Part shown: piece after piece, positions 17,978-28,196 of the stretch
How the letters are laid out: every line of letters starts with the position of its first letter
Numbering within the stretch: position 1 is the stretch's first letter
Source: Bacteroides sp.
GTDB taxonomy: Bacteria > Bacteroidota > Bacteroidia > Bacteroidales > Bacteroidaceae
DNA: 64,000 bases
Direction of reading: 5' to 3'
Assembly (NCBI GenBank): GCA_021203515.1
Contig: JAJQAY010000073.1
Span: 58,422-122,421 of the forward strand
Notes under the pieces: generated by a model
Databases searched by the model: none
The model's input: the letters and a program-made list of their open reading frames with translations, nothing else
Told to the model about the DNA's origin: nothing
Translations under genes and position numbers: made by a program

Positions 17978-19684
17978 TTATTTCATCGAAGACACCTGGT
18001 CACGAGTGATTACAAATGACTGTTGCATTGCATCTTGCCACCAAGCCTGGTCGGCATGAGCCACCGGACTTCCATCATCATTCACACCTGCATACCACGG
18101 CATAAACCACAGCCAATGCGCACCGGCAGTCCATTGTTCGGAAATCTTTCCAACAATAGAAGAAGTAGTTGCCGAATAACCACATTCACTTAAAGCAATC
18201 ATCTTATTTCCATAAGTTCCTGCAATCGAAGTGTATTCCGAAGCACAATCATCACTGGAATTTCCATAAAGGTCACGACCGATGATATCGACATACGCAT
18301 CTCCCGGATACCAATTTTCATCACCGGTTTCTGTAGTCCATACCCAAATCAGATTGTTCAGTCCCTGTGCCTTAAAGTAGTCGAACATGGCAATCCACAT
18401 CGCTTTAAAGCTATCGGCATTCTTACCCCACCAGAACCAGCCACCGGCTGCTTCGTGGAACGGACGCCAGATAACAGGAATATTCTCTTCCTGCAATAAC
18501 TTCAAATAGCCTGCAACTTTAGCCAGATCAGCCGTAAAGACTTCATTCTCCCAAGTTCCCGCAGTCAGAGCCTTGTCTGCATCAAAGGAGCTACCTTCCT
18601 TATAGAAGTTATAAGTATCACCGATACCATTAGTCAAATAAACTCCGGTGGCTGTATAATCATGTCCACTGATAATCAATCCTCCCTCTTGTAGAGAAGC
18701 CAAAATATCTTCAGTAATTGTCAACTCAAAATCACCGGTAATATTGAAATAGTCCGTTCCCGAAGCGATTTCCGACCAACCGCTATTTTTAAATGAGCCT
18801 TGTGCACCCGCAGCAACATCCGAGGTCGTCACTTTTATCTTATTCCCTACTTTAGCGTTGACAAACAGAGCCAAGGCATCTGCATCGGTCAACTGCACAT
18901 TTCCACTCCAATCACCCGGCATAACAGCTGTTCCGGTCCATAGCCCGGTAGAGAAAGGGTCTTGTCCGGCAGTCGGCACATTCCAATGCCACATGGCTAA
19001 TACTAAACCGTTATTATCCCACCAATCTTTCACCGGAGCGATATTACTGTAATCAATCCAGTTTGAGCCGGAAGATTGCAGATGTACATAGTCGAAACAA
19101 TTCATGGCAGGATATTTACCGGTCCACTGATATACTTTTTCTGCTTCTTCCGTATTCCAGGCAACATTAGCCATCGTGGCAGAAAGAGTCTTGCTATCAT
19201 TATTTTCCAGCAAATAGTTATACAGCTTTATTGCCGGAGCAGAAGTTGCCATCACAGGCGTCTTATCCAAAGCTACGGTAGTAAACGAAACTTCTACTGC
19301 CGGAGCAGACTTACCTTGTGAGCCTGTTATCAAACCTTCCGGTATGGAAATGGAGACTTGTGTTTCACGGGCAGGACAATTTACTACCATAGTAAATACT
19401 TTTCCCGAGCCAATGACATCCGCACTAACCAACGTACCACCATTCACAACTATTTGGTTTGCGTTTTTTGTAGCAAAGAATACATTCTTATCATACTCAA
19501 CGGTAACCGTAACATCCCCCATACCCACTTTGCTCGTTCCAGTGGCAGGAGTTAATGCCACAACTTGGGGGGCATCCACCGAAGGGATATCATGTTCCAC
19601 TTCGTCATCGCAGGCAGCGGTGCTTAACACCGCTGCGAGCAAAAACGCCAATTTTATATTTTTCAATTTTATAACCATAATCAT
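17978..19684 (-). CDS. GH26 mannanase with an extra beta-domain inserted in the barrel (lipoprotein)
   Basis: 568 residues. A lipoprotein signal ends STAAC with Cys25; an Ig-like domain spans about 36-137 and the GH26 barrel about 145-560. Acid/base Glu411 lies in RPFHEAAGGWFWWG and nucleophile Glu500 in ALSECGYSA. Between MWHWNVP (232-237) and NFYKEGSSFD (about 359-368), which are adjacent in ordinary GH26 enzymes, sit about 110 extra residues. The insert resembles the C-terminal domain of the neighbouring glycan-binding protein (19694-21703): LWTG/IWIG, an F-E-L-T-I-T versus Y-S-I-I-L-T strand, and EGGLIISGHDYT versus NGGLVITGREIT. It is probably a binding module. Likely surface exposed, making the first cuts in the polymer. 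Confidence 0.9.
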   Translation of the reverse strand: MIMVIKLKNIKLAFLLAAVLSTAACDDEVEHDIPSVDAPQVVALTPATGTSKVGMGDVTVTVEYDKNVFFATKNANQIVVNGGTLVSADVIGSGKVFTMVVNCPARETQVSISIPEGLITGSQGKSAPAVEVSFTTVALDKTPVMATSAPAIKLYNYLLENNDSKTLSATMANVAWNTEEAEKVYQWTGKYPAMNCFDYVHLQSSGSNWIDYSNIAPVKDWWDNNGLVLAMWHWNVPTAGQDPFSTGLWTGTAVMPGDWSGNVQLTDADALALFVNAKVGNKIKVTTSDVAAGAQGSFKNSGWSEIASGTDYFNITGDFELTITEDILASLQEGGLIISGHDYTATGVYLTNGIGDTYNFYKEGSSFDADKALTAGTWENEVFTADLAKVAGYLKLLQEENIPVIWRPFHEAAGGWFWWGKNADSFKAMWIAMFDYFKAQGLNNLIWVWTTETGDENWYPGDAYVDIIGRDLYGNSSDDCASEYTSIAGTYGNKMIALSECGYSATTSSIVGKISEQWTAGAHWLWFMPWYAGVNDDGSPVAHADQAWWQDAMQQSFVITRDQVSSMK

Positions 19685-19693
19685 TAAACGTTT

Positions 19694-21703
19694 TTACTTA
19701 ATAGTAATCTTAGATAAGGTTATTTCCCTACCTGTAATAACTAAACCTCCATTAGTAACCAAATCATCCAGAATACCGGAAGTGAGAATGATGGAATAAC
19801 TTGTAGCACCGGCATCCAAATCCGTCTGGACAGGACAGTCCGGTATATTTCCCCAATTAGTACCATGACGGAGACTGATTTGCCAATATCCGCCCTCCCA
19901 TTCGTTCTCGGTAAAGTAGAAGGTCAATACCTGATTCGGCTTAACAGAATACCAATCATAAGCTCCCCAAGCCAAGTATTGCATTCCGTCCCAATTGCCA
20001 ATATCAAAAGAACCGATCCAAATCGTGGTTTCCGGGTCTACCGCCGGAGCGAAAGAGAAGTCATATTCGTATTCACCGTTCGATGAAATTAATTTCACCT
20101 TACTACTTGTCCCGGCAGATTGCGGGATATTGAAGAAAAGGATATCACCATTCACAATATATTGAACACTTGTTCCGTCTACCTCTACTCCTGTCAGTTT
20201 GTCGGCATTGGCTATTTTGACCTCACAGACAGTACCCGCCTTACTTTCTACGTCTTCACCCGGCATTTCGGTAATATAGCAGAATACTGCTTCATTTACT
20301 GTAAGTTCGGGAGATTCACCAGAAGTACCATTCCTCAGGTTTAAGGTAACGGCACCGGTTTTAGAGTCCATCGGCACACTTATTACCAAAGCCGTAGGTG
20401 TGGAACTTGCATCAGGAGTGGCAGCTTCGCCACCTATGCTGACAGAGCTAACCAAATCCAAATCAGTACCGGTCAAAACGAGAGATGCTCCCGCATTCAC
20501 CGGATTGGCGGAATAAGCCGTCACAACCGGTTTTACCAATGTATAGGGAACTGTTACACTCATGCCGTTAGCCATCTTCAAAGTTACATCACCATCTACG
20601 GCTGCTTCAGGTACAGCCGTTACAACCAGTTTAGTTGCCTCGACTGTTATTTCACCTCCTTCAACATCGGCCGGGAATATGACAGAAGTAACCAAGTCCA
20701 TGTCCTTACCATTGATAGTCAAAGAAGCGCCCGCCTTTACCGATGTCGGTGCAACCGACAATTCAGTCGGAACAACCACCTGGAAACCTTCTTCAGTCGC
20801 TACAGGAACCTCGACGCCTGAACGTGCAATTAATTCCACAGTTCCCGAAGCAGCTTCCACCGGTTGAACCAGTGTAAGGCTCGTCCCCTCTGCATTGACA
20901 GAGAAGAAAGGTGTTCCCGCCCCACCTTCTTCGGCAGCCGATGCAGCCAAAGCGGCTGAAGGAATTTTTATACCGACAAACTTCACGTAATCCACCAAAT
21001 TCAGGTAAGTACCGGTAATAGTCAAAGTTTCGCCTGCCTTAAAGCGTACAGCAGTAATACCTTCCACAGTCGGAGTTCCTACGGTAAGTTCCTCTTCTGA
21101 ATAAATCCAGTTAGGTAACGTTTCCTCACCGTCGCTGAGAATAATTTGTCCCGTACGGGCCTTTTCAGGAACAGCAACCTCGATTTTATAGCGTCCGTGA
21201 CTGATAAATTCCGTTTCAGGAACCGCTACATCCTCGGAAAAAATAATCTCATGTATCAAATTCAAATAATCACCTTCAATGGTAATGACCTCACCCGGCA
21301 TAGCCGAAGCCGGAGAAAAACCGGAAATTTCGATTGTTTCTTCATAGGTCAATTCAGTCTTGGTGATAATCTTCTCGCCACTGGCCGTAACCAAAGTTAC
21401 AAGCCCTTCTTCCGGTCCGTCTTTCGGTATTTGTACCAAGATTTCACTGGGCACACCGGCTTGGCGGACATCAATGGCCGTAATAGGGTCGATGCCCGGT
21501 ATAATTACCTCTTTTATCTGATCAAGGTTAGACCCCAGGAAACGCAGCGTGCCACCACGTACTACGGGCGAAGGGCCAAACACATTCAGACTGACACCAC
21601 CGCTATATTGGTTCGTACTCAAATCATCTTCACCACATGCAGAAAAGCCAATCAGCATCAGGCAAGACAATATCAATGTCAAAAGTTTATTTATCTTTAT
21701 CAT
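19694..21703 (-). CDS. Surface glycan-binding lipoprotein with IPT/TIG repeats
   Basis: 669 residues. Lipobox LIGFSAC. About five IPT/TIG-type Ig domains follow in a row, each with a motif like AGASLTINGKDMDLVTSVIFP. A C-terminal domain (about 555-669) is rich in Trp and Tyr (IWIGSFDIGNWDG, WQISLRHGTNWG). This is the architecture of SusE/F-position glycan-binding proteins: a stalk of Ig domains with a terminal sugar-binding domain. The terminal domain resembles the insert of the adjacent GH26 mannanase. Probably binds mannan at the cell surface. Confidence 0.82.
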   Translation of the reverse strand: MIKINKLLTLILSCLMLIGFSACGEDDLSTNQYSGGVSLNVFGPSPVVRGGTLRFLGSNLDQIKEVIIPGIDPITAIDVRQAGVPSEILVQIPKDGPEEGLVTLVTASGEKIITKTELTYEETIEISGFSPASAMPGEVITIEGDYLNLIHEIIFSEDVAVPETEFISHGRYKIEVAVPEKARTGQIILSDGEETLPNWIYSEEELTVGTPTVEGITAVRFKAGETLTITGTYLNLVDYVKFVGIKIPSAALAASAAEEGGAGTPFFSVNAEGTSLTLVQPVEAASGTVELIARSGVEVPVATEEGFQVVVPTELSVAPTSVKAGASLTINGKDMDLVTSVIFPADVEGGEITVEATKLVVTAVPEAAVDGDVTLKMANGMSVTVPYTLVKPVVTAYSANPVNAGASLVLTGTDLDLVSSVSIGGEAATPDASSTPTALVISVPMDSKTGAVTLNLRNGTSGESPELTVNEAVFCYITEMPGEDVESKAGTVCEVKIANADKLTGVEVDGTSVQYIVNGDILFFNIPQSAGTSSKVKLISSNGEYEYDFSFAPAVDPETTIWIGSFDIGNWDGMQYLAWGAYDWYSVKPNQVLTFYFTENEWEGGYWQISLRHGTNWGNIPDCPVQTDLDAGATSYSIILTSGILDDLVTNGGLVITGREITLSKITIK

Positions 21704-21721
21704 GGTATAATTCTTTAATAG

Positions 21722-23062
21722 TTAGTTATTGGGGACTGCGCGAATATTATCAATCTTAATAATAGGAGTACATTCCGTACCATTCACACCGCCTCCTACA
21801 ACAAAGATTACGAGACTTGCAAAACTGTCCTCACTCAACATTCCTGTAGAAGGACCTCCTTCAAAACCATAAATGAAAGTCGAAGAAATGGGCAGAGTAA
21901 CGGTCACCCATTGGTCATCCGTGTGGTAGGAACCTGTATCCGTCCACGGACGGTACAAAGCACGCGGCAACGCTTCACTCTGGAAAAAGCTGTTATTGGC
22001 ACCGGCAACGGTATTTCCATAAATATCGGTACCGGCGTCACCCATTGTTACCAAGTCGGTTCCGGCAAAAATAACCTGCATTGCACCGGCACTCCACGGC
22101 GAACTTGAAGGTATAAACATCTCAAACTTAATAGACATATTCTTATAATCAGAAAAGTCTACAAGGTCGAACAAACGAATACCTTCTCCTTCCGGATAAT
22201 CAACCGGAGTATTCCAACTTCCTGCCCAATACTCAAATGAGAACTGGCTGTCGTTCCAGCCGCCACTTTCATCCATAGTCGTGACTCCGTCTCCCAATTG
22301 AACAAAGTTACCGGTAATCGAAGTCTCATCAGAGGCAATAGTACGGTCGTGCCAGCCATGATTACCCAAGCCTGTACCGCCATCAAAGTCGAACATCATG
22401 CCCCGACTATCCAGATAGTGGAATGCAGAAGCCGTGGCACCATAGATTGTCGAAACCTCAACCGCACCTTCTTCCGTACAATCCGGCATCACAAAACTGA
22501 TTGAACTTTGAGAGATATTCGAAAATTCCGTCACTTTTACATCGCCGGGAAACACTACCTCCAACGGAACATTAGGATCATCTACGAAATAGTTACCTGT
22601 AATAGTCACCGTACTACCTACCGGAGCGTATTCGCAAGACATGGCCGTAAGAGTAGGAGCAGAAACAGTCACGCTAAAGTCATAGGCAATCGTATCCTGG
22701 CTTTTTGTAATCATATACATTTTATCGGAAACAATGTCAGGAATTCCTTGGGGAACATCCACTATGACGGTATTGTCCGTCATATAACTATTATTCAGAA
22801 TAGCCTTTTTGTCATTAAAATAGAGTTCATAGATACTGCGAAGGTTCTCACCGACCAGGCAAATTGTGCTTCCGGTACTTGCAGCAGTAATTAGCGAGTC
22901 GGCAGCGGCAGCTTTAGGCGAACGGACGTAACGAATAGTCGGAACACCACTTGCCACTTCATATTTATCCGGTTCATCCTCGCAGGAAGCCATTGCAAAT
23001 CCTGCCACAGCAATAACTGCCCAGAACAAACCATTCTTCATATATTTATTCATTAGTTTCAT
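21722..23062 (-). CDS. Surface glycan-binding lipoprotein (SusE-position, TIG plus binding domain)
   Basis: 446 residues. Lipobox FAMASC. One or two IPT/TIG domains (about 35-215; the second begins APTLTAMSCEYAPVGSTVTI). A C-terminal domain of about 230 residues is rich in aromatic residues and looks like the glycan-binding domain of Bacteroides SGBP-B proteins. Directly follows SusD by 18 nt. Role in capturing mannan at the surface is inferred from position. Confidence 0.8.
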   Translation of the reverse strand: MKLMNKYMKNGLFWAVIAVAGFAMASCEDEPDKYEVASGVPTIRYVRSPKAAAADSLITAASTGSTICLVGENLRSIYELYFNDKKAILNNSYMTDNTVIVDVPQGIPDIVSDKMYMITKSQDTIAYDFSVTVSAPTLTAMSCEYAPVGSTVTITGNYFVDDPNVPLEVVFPGDVKVTEFSNISQSSISFVMPDCTEEGAVEVSTIYGATASAFHYLDSRGMMFDFDGGTGLGNHGWHDRTIASDETSITGNFVQLGDGVTTMDESGGWNDSQFSFEYWAGSWNTPVDYPEGEGIRLFDLVDFSDYKNMSIKFEMFIPSSSPWSAGAMQVIFAGTDLVTMGDAGTDIYGNTVAGANNSFFQSEALPRALYRPWTDTGSYHTDDQWVTVTLPISSTFIYGFEGGPSTGMLSEDSFASLVIFVVGGGVNGTECTPIIKIDNIRAVPNN

Positions 23063-23080
23063 TTTATCAGAAGTTTAAGA

Positions 23081-24814
23081 TTAATAACTATACTCGCTAC
23101 GAACATCCACATGGATAGCTTCTTCCATCAGGTGAGGATTGAATACCACGTCTTCGGTAGGGAAAGGAAGCGTAAAGCTAGACTCTGTCACATTCGGCGC
23201 GGAGGCTGTAGTATCATAGTACATGGAAGAAGTATTTACAGACCAATCTCCGGTTTCTGCATATCCTTTATAAAGGTCGTTCAAACCATTGAAATTATTA
23301 CGTTTCTGAGCGATCAATTCATTGATGCAGAATTGTGGGTCATAATATGAAACACGGACATAATCATACCAACGGTCACCTTCCATAGACAATTCCAGAC
23401 GACGCTCTTTCCATACATCCTCCCAAGTAATAGATGACGGACGCTGATAAGTAGAATTGGCACGATGGCGGACAGCATAGAACGCATCAATCGCATCGGC
23501 ATCCGATGTAGACTTGGCTGTCCCCATCTTTGCCTCTGCATAGACCAGATAAACATCGGATAAACGCAACAAGTGAGTAGCCAAACTGCTATACATATAG
23601 GCGGCAGAAACACCTGCTCCTTTCACATGATCCTCTGCATCACCATAGAGATGTTTCACGGTATTAGAACCCGTAGCAGATTGCAAAGAACCGGTTGCAG
23701 CTGCATTATAATCCGTATCATAGATAAACTTGATATAATCAAATCCACCTTTGTCGGTCCAGAAGTAATCGTATTTGTCACCTGGCAACATCATTGTCGC
23801 TTTACGACGGGCATCCGTTCCATTCACCCAGGCATCCGGATTCTGCTCCAATAGCTTCACGTCAAATGCCTCTTGAAGGTCAACGGACATACCTGCCCAA
23901 CCACCCCAGCAGTCACCAAATTCAGAGAAACCTTCGATAGCCAAGTCGGACTGTAATGTATTCTGTGAAGTCCAAATATTTCCATTGGAAGTCCAACGCC
24001 AGGCAATCAGACTTTCTTCACTCTTATTGTTGGCTAGGCGGAACACATCACTATATTCGGGCAATAACTTACGACCGGAGTTATCAATCACATCTTTAGC
24101 ATAATCAGCAGCCTTAGCCAAGTCTGAAGCATCCAAAGAACCGGACACGCCGGCCTTTGTCAGATAGACTTTAGCCAGCAAACCTTCGGCACAATAGTAG
24201 TCGATACGTCCCTCTGCACTGGATTTAGGCAGAAGTTCCATTGCTTTCTCCAACGTCATAATGATGTATTCATAAACGTCAGCCTTCTGAACTTTATATT
24301 TTTCATTATAGCTGCCGTTCACCAACTCTTCCGAATTATCATGCACAATAGGTACATCACCAAAAGAACGTGCCAGATAGAAATATGCCATCGCTTTCCA
24401 TGCCAGGCACTCACCCATACACTGATTCTTTACAGCCTCTGATGCAGGAGCACCCTGAAGACTGTTGTATACGGTACTGGCATGACCGATAACAGACCAC
24501 AAAGAGTAAGACATATTCACCAAATCTGCATCCGTACCATTTACGGTAAAGGTCAGATAAGGACTGTCACCCCAATAATAGTTGCCGGAAAGCACCTCAC
24601 CCACTTTAATGAAACCCCGTTGGAAATCATACCACGGTGAGTTATACAAATAATTCACTCCGGAAATACACTGGTCGTCTGTTTGATAATAATTATCTGT
24701 ATTATAACTATCTTCGACAGGTTTGTCCAGGAAATCACTACAAGAGGTAATCCCCAAAGCAAAGATTACTGCAAACATACCGTATTTAATAGCATTGATT
24801 TTCATATTCTTCAA
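23081..24814 (-). CDS. SusD-like nutrient-binding lipoprotein
   Basis: 577 residues. Lipobox ALGITSC followed by SDFLDKP, typical of SusD. TPR-like helices (CLAWKAMAYFYLARSFGDVP) and the C-terminal RWYDYVR segment match the SusD/RagB family. It forms the lid of the SusC transporter at the cell surface. Lies 10 nt after susC. Confidence 0.95.
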   Translation of the reverse strand: MKNMKINAIKYGMFAVIFALGITSCSDFLDKPVEDSYNTDNYYQTDDQCISGVNYLYNSPWYDFQRGFIKVGEVLSGNYYWGDSPYLTFTVNGTDADLVNMSYSLWSVIGHASTVYNSLQGAPASEAVKNQCMGECLAWKAMAYFYLARSFGDVPIVHDNSEELVNGSYNEKYKVQKADVYEYIIMTLEKAMELLPKSSAEGRIDYYCAEGLLAKVYLTKAGVSGSLDASDLAKAADYAKDVIDNSGRKLLPEYSDVFRLANNKSEESLIAWRWTSNGNIWTSQNTLQSDLAIEGFSEFGDCWGGWAGMSVDLQEAFDVKLLEQNPDAWVNGTDARRKATMMLPGDKYDYFWTDKGGFDYIKFIYDTDYNAAATGSLQSATGSNTVKHLYGDAEDHVKGAGVSAAYMYSSLATHLLRLSDVYLVYAEAKMGTAKSTSDADAIDAFYAVRHRANSTYQRPSSITWEDVWKERRLELSMEGDRWYDYVRVSYYDPQFCINELIAQKRNNFNGLNDLYKGYAETGDWSVNTSSMYYDTTASAPNVTESSFTLPFPTEDVVFNPHLMEEAIHVDVRSEYSY

Positions 24815-24824
24815 GATTTAAAAG

Positions 24825-27800
24825 TTAAAAACTTATATTCAAGCCAAACGAATAAACCGTAGGAGAAGGATAACGTCCGTTATCCAAACCCATCACGTTG
24901 GGCGCTGCCGTACTAACACCGATTTCAGGATCATAACCGTCATAACCGGTAATTGTCAGCAAATTCTGTATATTAGCATAGAGACGCAAATTCTCAATGC
25001 CCCATTTCTTAATCATACCTTTCGGGAAAGTGTATCCCAAAGTAAGGTTCTTCAGGCGAACATAAGAGCCGTCTTCCACATAACGGTCGCTGATGCGATC
25101 ATTGTCATTCGGGTCGTTGATACTGGCACGGGGAAGAGAAGCATCGGGATTTGTAACGTACACATTGCTGACGTCGTCATACCAGTGATAAACCGTCACA
25201 CCATTCACCAATACACCACTCGAATAATCCTTCGCTGCATCAATAGGCGCCAATTGCGCACGACCACTGACGGAACTCAATTGATTAGTCCAAGTAGAGT
25301 TCATATGAGTCAGTTTCATATTCAGATAATTATATACCTTATTACCTACTGAGCCGTTGATGAACACAGAAAGATCGAAATTCTTGTAACGGAAAGTATT
25401 GGTCCATCCAAAAGTGAATTTAGGCATCGGAGAGCCAATGTTGGTACGGTCGTTCTCATCTATCACGCCATCGCCATTCAAATCTTTATATTTAATGTCA
25501 CCTACCCAAACCGTATTATCCTTATTGAACACATTATCAGCCGGATACTTGGCAGGTTTTGCAGAAGTCTGCAAGTCTGCCAAATCCTTATAAACGCCAT
25601 CACAAACATAGCCGTAGAAGTTGTACAACGATTCACCGACACTCGTCACACTGACAACATCAGTCCACTGACCGTAACCTACAATCTGAGCCGCACTCGT
25701 ACCCGACAATGAAACCAGCTTATTGCGGTTGAAAGATATTTGGAACTCGGAATCCCACTGGAAAGTACCTATCAACGGATGAGTGTTCAACGTGATTTCC
25801 ACACCTGTATTGCGGATATGCCCGTAGTTGCCCCAAGGTGCTGCCAATGCAGAAGAAACATTACCGCTTGTACCCATATAAGAAGGCAACTGCAGTTGCA
25901 TCAACATGTCTTTAGATTCTTTTTTATACCAGTCTACCGTCAGATTAATGCGGTCATTGAGGAAACCTAAATCCAAACCGATATTAACTTGTTCCTGAGA
26001 CTCCCATTTGATACCTGTGTTAGCTATGTTCGCCGGACGATAACTCATGCCGAGGTCTGTATACATAGCCGTGATGGAGGAACCCCACTTATAGCCACCG
26101 ATATTGGAATTACCGGTCTGTCCCCAACCAAGACGCAACTTACCGTTGCTGATAATATTCTTCAACGGTTCAAAGAACTGTTCATTAGAGAAACGCCAGG
26201 AAGCAGCTACCGCATGAAAACCTGCCCAACGATTGTCGGGACCGAAATTGGATGAACCGTCGTAACGGTAAGTATAGGTAGCCAGATAGCGATCAGCATA
26301 ATTATAAGTCAAACGGGTAAAGAATGAGGCCATTGACGAACTGCCGAAACTATATCCGATGGAGGGAGTACCGTCACCCAAAGCCGGATTGTGTACATTG
26401 TCAGACGGTAAATCTGTATTAGTTATACTTGAATTATTATAATTGGATGCCCAACACTCCTGACCGAGCATGACCGAAAAACTATGTTTATCTATATTCC
26501 CATTATAAGTGACATAGTTCTTCAGCTGCCAAAATGTAGAATTATTCTTCTGAATACTGCTGAAATTAGAAGAACGTTTCCAAGTACCCAGGTCCACCAT
26601 CGGTTCGTAACGTTCGGCCTTGCTGAAACTAACGTCATAACCCAGCTCCGAATGCCAAACCAAATTCTTCATCGGAGTGACCTCGAAGAATATATTACCC
26701 ATCAACTTCTCGCGTCTCAGCAAAATATCATCCATCAAGGCCATAGCAACCGGGTTCGGATTAGAGTAACCTTCCTGAGATACGGATGAATAGCTACCGT
26801 CTACATTATATATAGGAATACTCGGTATGGTAGTCAAAGAATAGTTAATCAATCCTTCATCGCTATCTGCCAGTTTAAGGCTTTCGTCCGTATTGGAATA
26901 TGTAGCACTTAATCCTACCTTCAACCATTTCTTTAGCTGTGCATCCAGGTTGGTACGCACACTGAAGCGCTCGAAATCACTTCCGATAATAGTACCATCC
27001 TGATTCATATAAGAACCTGAAATATAGTACTGAACTTTTTCCGAACCACCTTGTGCGCTAATCTGATGTTGATGTTGCAAAGCTGTCCGGAAGACAGCAT
27101 CCTGCCAGTTCGTTCCTTTACCCAGCAAAGACGGATCTGAAAGATAATCGTTCTCAGTCGCCTCGCCCATATTCACAAAATCATTGTAGAAATTGGCATA
27201 TTCGCGCAGGTTCATAATCTCCAGACGTTTGGTTTGACGCTGAATGGCAAACATACCATCGTAAGAGAATTTGGCTTCGCCACTCTTACCACGTTTCGTA
27301 GTAATCAATACAACACCATTGGCACCTTGCGCACCATAGATTGCAGTAGCCGAAGCGTCTTTCAAGATTTCCATATTGATAATATCCGCAGGGTTAATGG
27401 TAGACAGAGGAGAAATAGTAGAATTGGAACCATTGCCAAGGGCATCACCCAATCCGAAATCGGCCCCACTCTGACCACCGCCTTGCACAATCACACCGTC
27501 AATCACATACAGCGGCTCTGCATTTGCATTGATAGTGGCCTGTCCGCGCACGCGGATAGAAGAAGAGGACCCCGGAGCACCGGAAGTGGCGACTGCCGTT
27601 ACACCTGCCGCACGTCCTTGCAAAGACTGATCGAGGTTGGTTATCACCGAACCTTTTATTTTATCTTCACCCATTGAAACGGAAGAGCCGGAAAGGTCAC
27701 TTCTCTTCATCGTACCGTAACCTACAACTACGACTTCGTCCAGCAATTCGAAATCTTCTTTCATTACTACGTTCACAACCTTCTGACCGGGTTTCAGAGT

Positions 27801-28040
27801 AACGATTTCCGTCTTATAACCGATACAGGAAATTTCCAACACAGACTTCCCGGCCGGAACGGAAACAGTAAAATGTCCATTGATATCGGCAATAGAACCG
27901 GTGCCGGTTCCTTGCACCAAAATATTAGCGCCAATCAGAGGCTCGTTACCGTCGGTTATCGTACCGGTAACAGTAGTCTGTTGCGCCATCACATGGCAAC
28001 TCAAGAAAAGCGCCATTAGAAAAAACACAAAGTTCTTCAT
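24825..28040 (-). CDS. SusC-like TonB-dependent outer-membrane transporter
   Basis: 1071 residues. A signal peptide ends AMAQ; a carboxypeptidase-regulatory-like domain spans about 20-100 and a TonB-box-like segment EVVVVGYGTMKRSDL lies near 103-117. A plug domain has the family motif GAQGANGVVLITTKRG, and a 22-strand barrel ends YSFGLNISF. It imports manno-oligosaccharides into the periplasm. First gene of the main uptake operon; intact across 3.2 kb, with no sign of the frame errors seen elsewhere in the window. Confidence 0.97.
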   Translation of the reverse strand: MKNFVFFLMALFLSCHVMAQQTTVTGTITDGNEPLIGANILVQGTGTGSIADINGHFTVSVPAGKSVLEISCIGYKTEIVTLKPGQKVVNVVMKEDFELLDEVVVVGYGTMKRSDLSGSSVSMGEDKIKGSVITNLDQSLQGRAAGVTAVATSGAPGSSSSIRVRGQATINANAEPLYVIDGVIVQGGGQSGADFGLGDALGNGSNSTISPLSTINPADIINMEILKDASATAIYGAQGANGVVLITTKRGKSGEAKFSYDGMFAIQRQTKRLEIMNLREYANFYNDFVNMGEATENDYLSDPSLLGKGTNWQDAVFRTALQHQHQISAQGGSEKVQYYISGSYMNQDGTIIGSDFERFSVRTNLDAQLKKWLKVGLSATYSNTDESLKLADSDEGLINYSLTTIPSIPIYNVDGSYSSVSQEGYSNPNPVAMALMDDILLRREKLMGNIFFEVTPMKNLVWHSELGYDVSFSKAERYEPMVDLGTWKRSSNFSSIQKNNSTFWQLKNYVTYNGNIDKHSFSVMLGQECWASNYNNSSITNTDLPSDNVHNPALGDGTPSIGYSFGSSSMASFFTRLTYNYADRYLATYTYRYDGSSNFGPDNRWAGFHAVAASWRFSNEQFFEPLKNIISNGKLRLGWGQTGNSNIGGYKWGSSITAMYTDLGMSYRPANIANTGIKWESQEQVNIGLDLGFLNDRINLTVDWYKKESKDMLMQLQLPSYMGTSGNVSSALAAPWGNYGHIRNTGVEITLNTHPLIGTFQWDSEFQISFNRNKLVSLSGTSAAQIVGYGQWTDVVSVTSVGESLYNFYGYVCDGVYKDLADLQTSAKPAKYPADNVFNKDNTVWVGDIKYKDLNGDGVIDENDRTNIGSPMPKFTFGWTNTFRYKNFDLSVFINGSVGNKVYNYLNMKLTHMNSTWTNQLSSVSGRAQLAPIDAAKDYSSGVLVNGVTVYHWYDDVSNVYVTNPDASLPRASINDPNDNDRISDRYVEDGSYVRLKNLTLGYTFPKGMIKKWGIENLRLYANIQNLLTITGYDGYDPEIGVSTAAPNVMGLDNGRYPSPTVYSFGLNISF

Positions 28041-28087
28041 ACAATAATTATTAGATTTGATAAGTGATTAACTAATTTATCTGTCAG

Positions 28088-28172
28088 TAAAGATAGAGGA
28101 TGCAGAAAGGGCAGACAAGTACAATTTTATCATGAACTAATACTAATCCTACAAAATTGTTACAGTCTGCCC
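28088..28172 (-). promoter_or_regulatory. SusC operon promoter with a dyad operator
   Basis: The -7 box is TATCTTTA (28088-28095) and the -33 TTG lies at 28116-28118, 20 nt away, as expected for the Bacteroides housekeeping sigma factor. Two 21-nt arms, 28109-28129 and 28152-28172, are inverted copies matching at 16 positions (GGGCAGAC...ACAATTTT). One arm overlaps the -33 element. The arms contain GTACAATTTTA and GTAACAATTTTG. Likely site for an activator dimer, possibly the AraC protein at 30499-31389. Confidence 0.7.
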
Positions 28173-28196
28173 TTATGTGTTGACAATCTACTCTTT

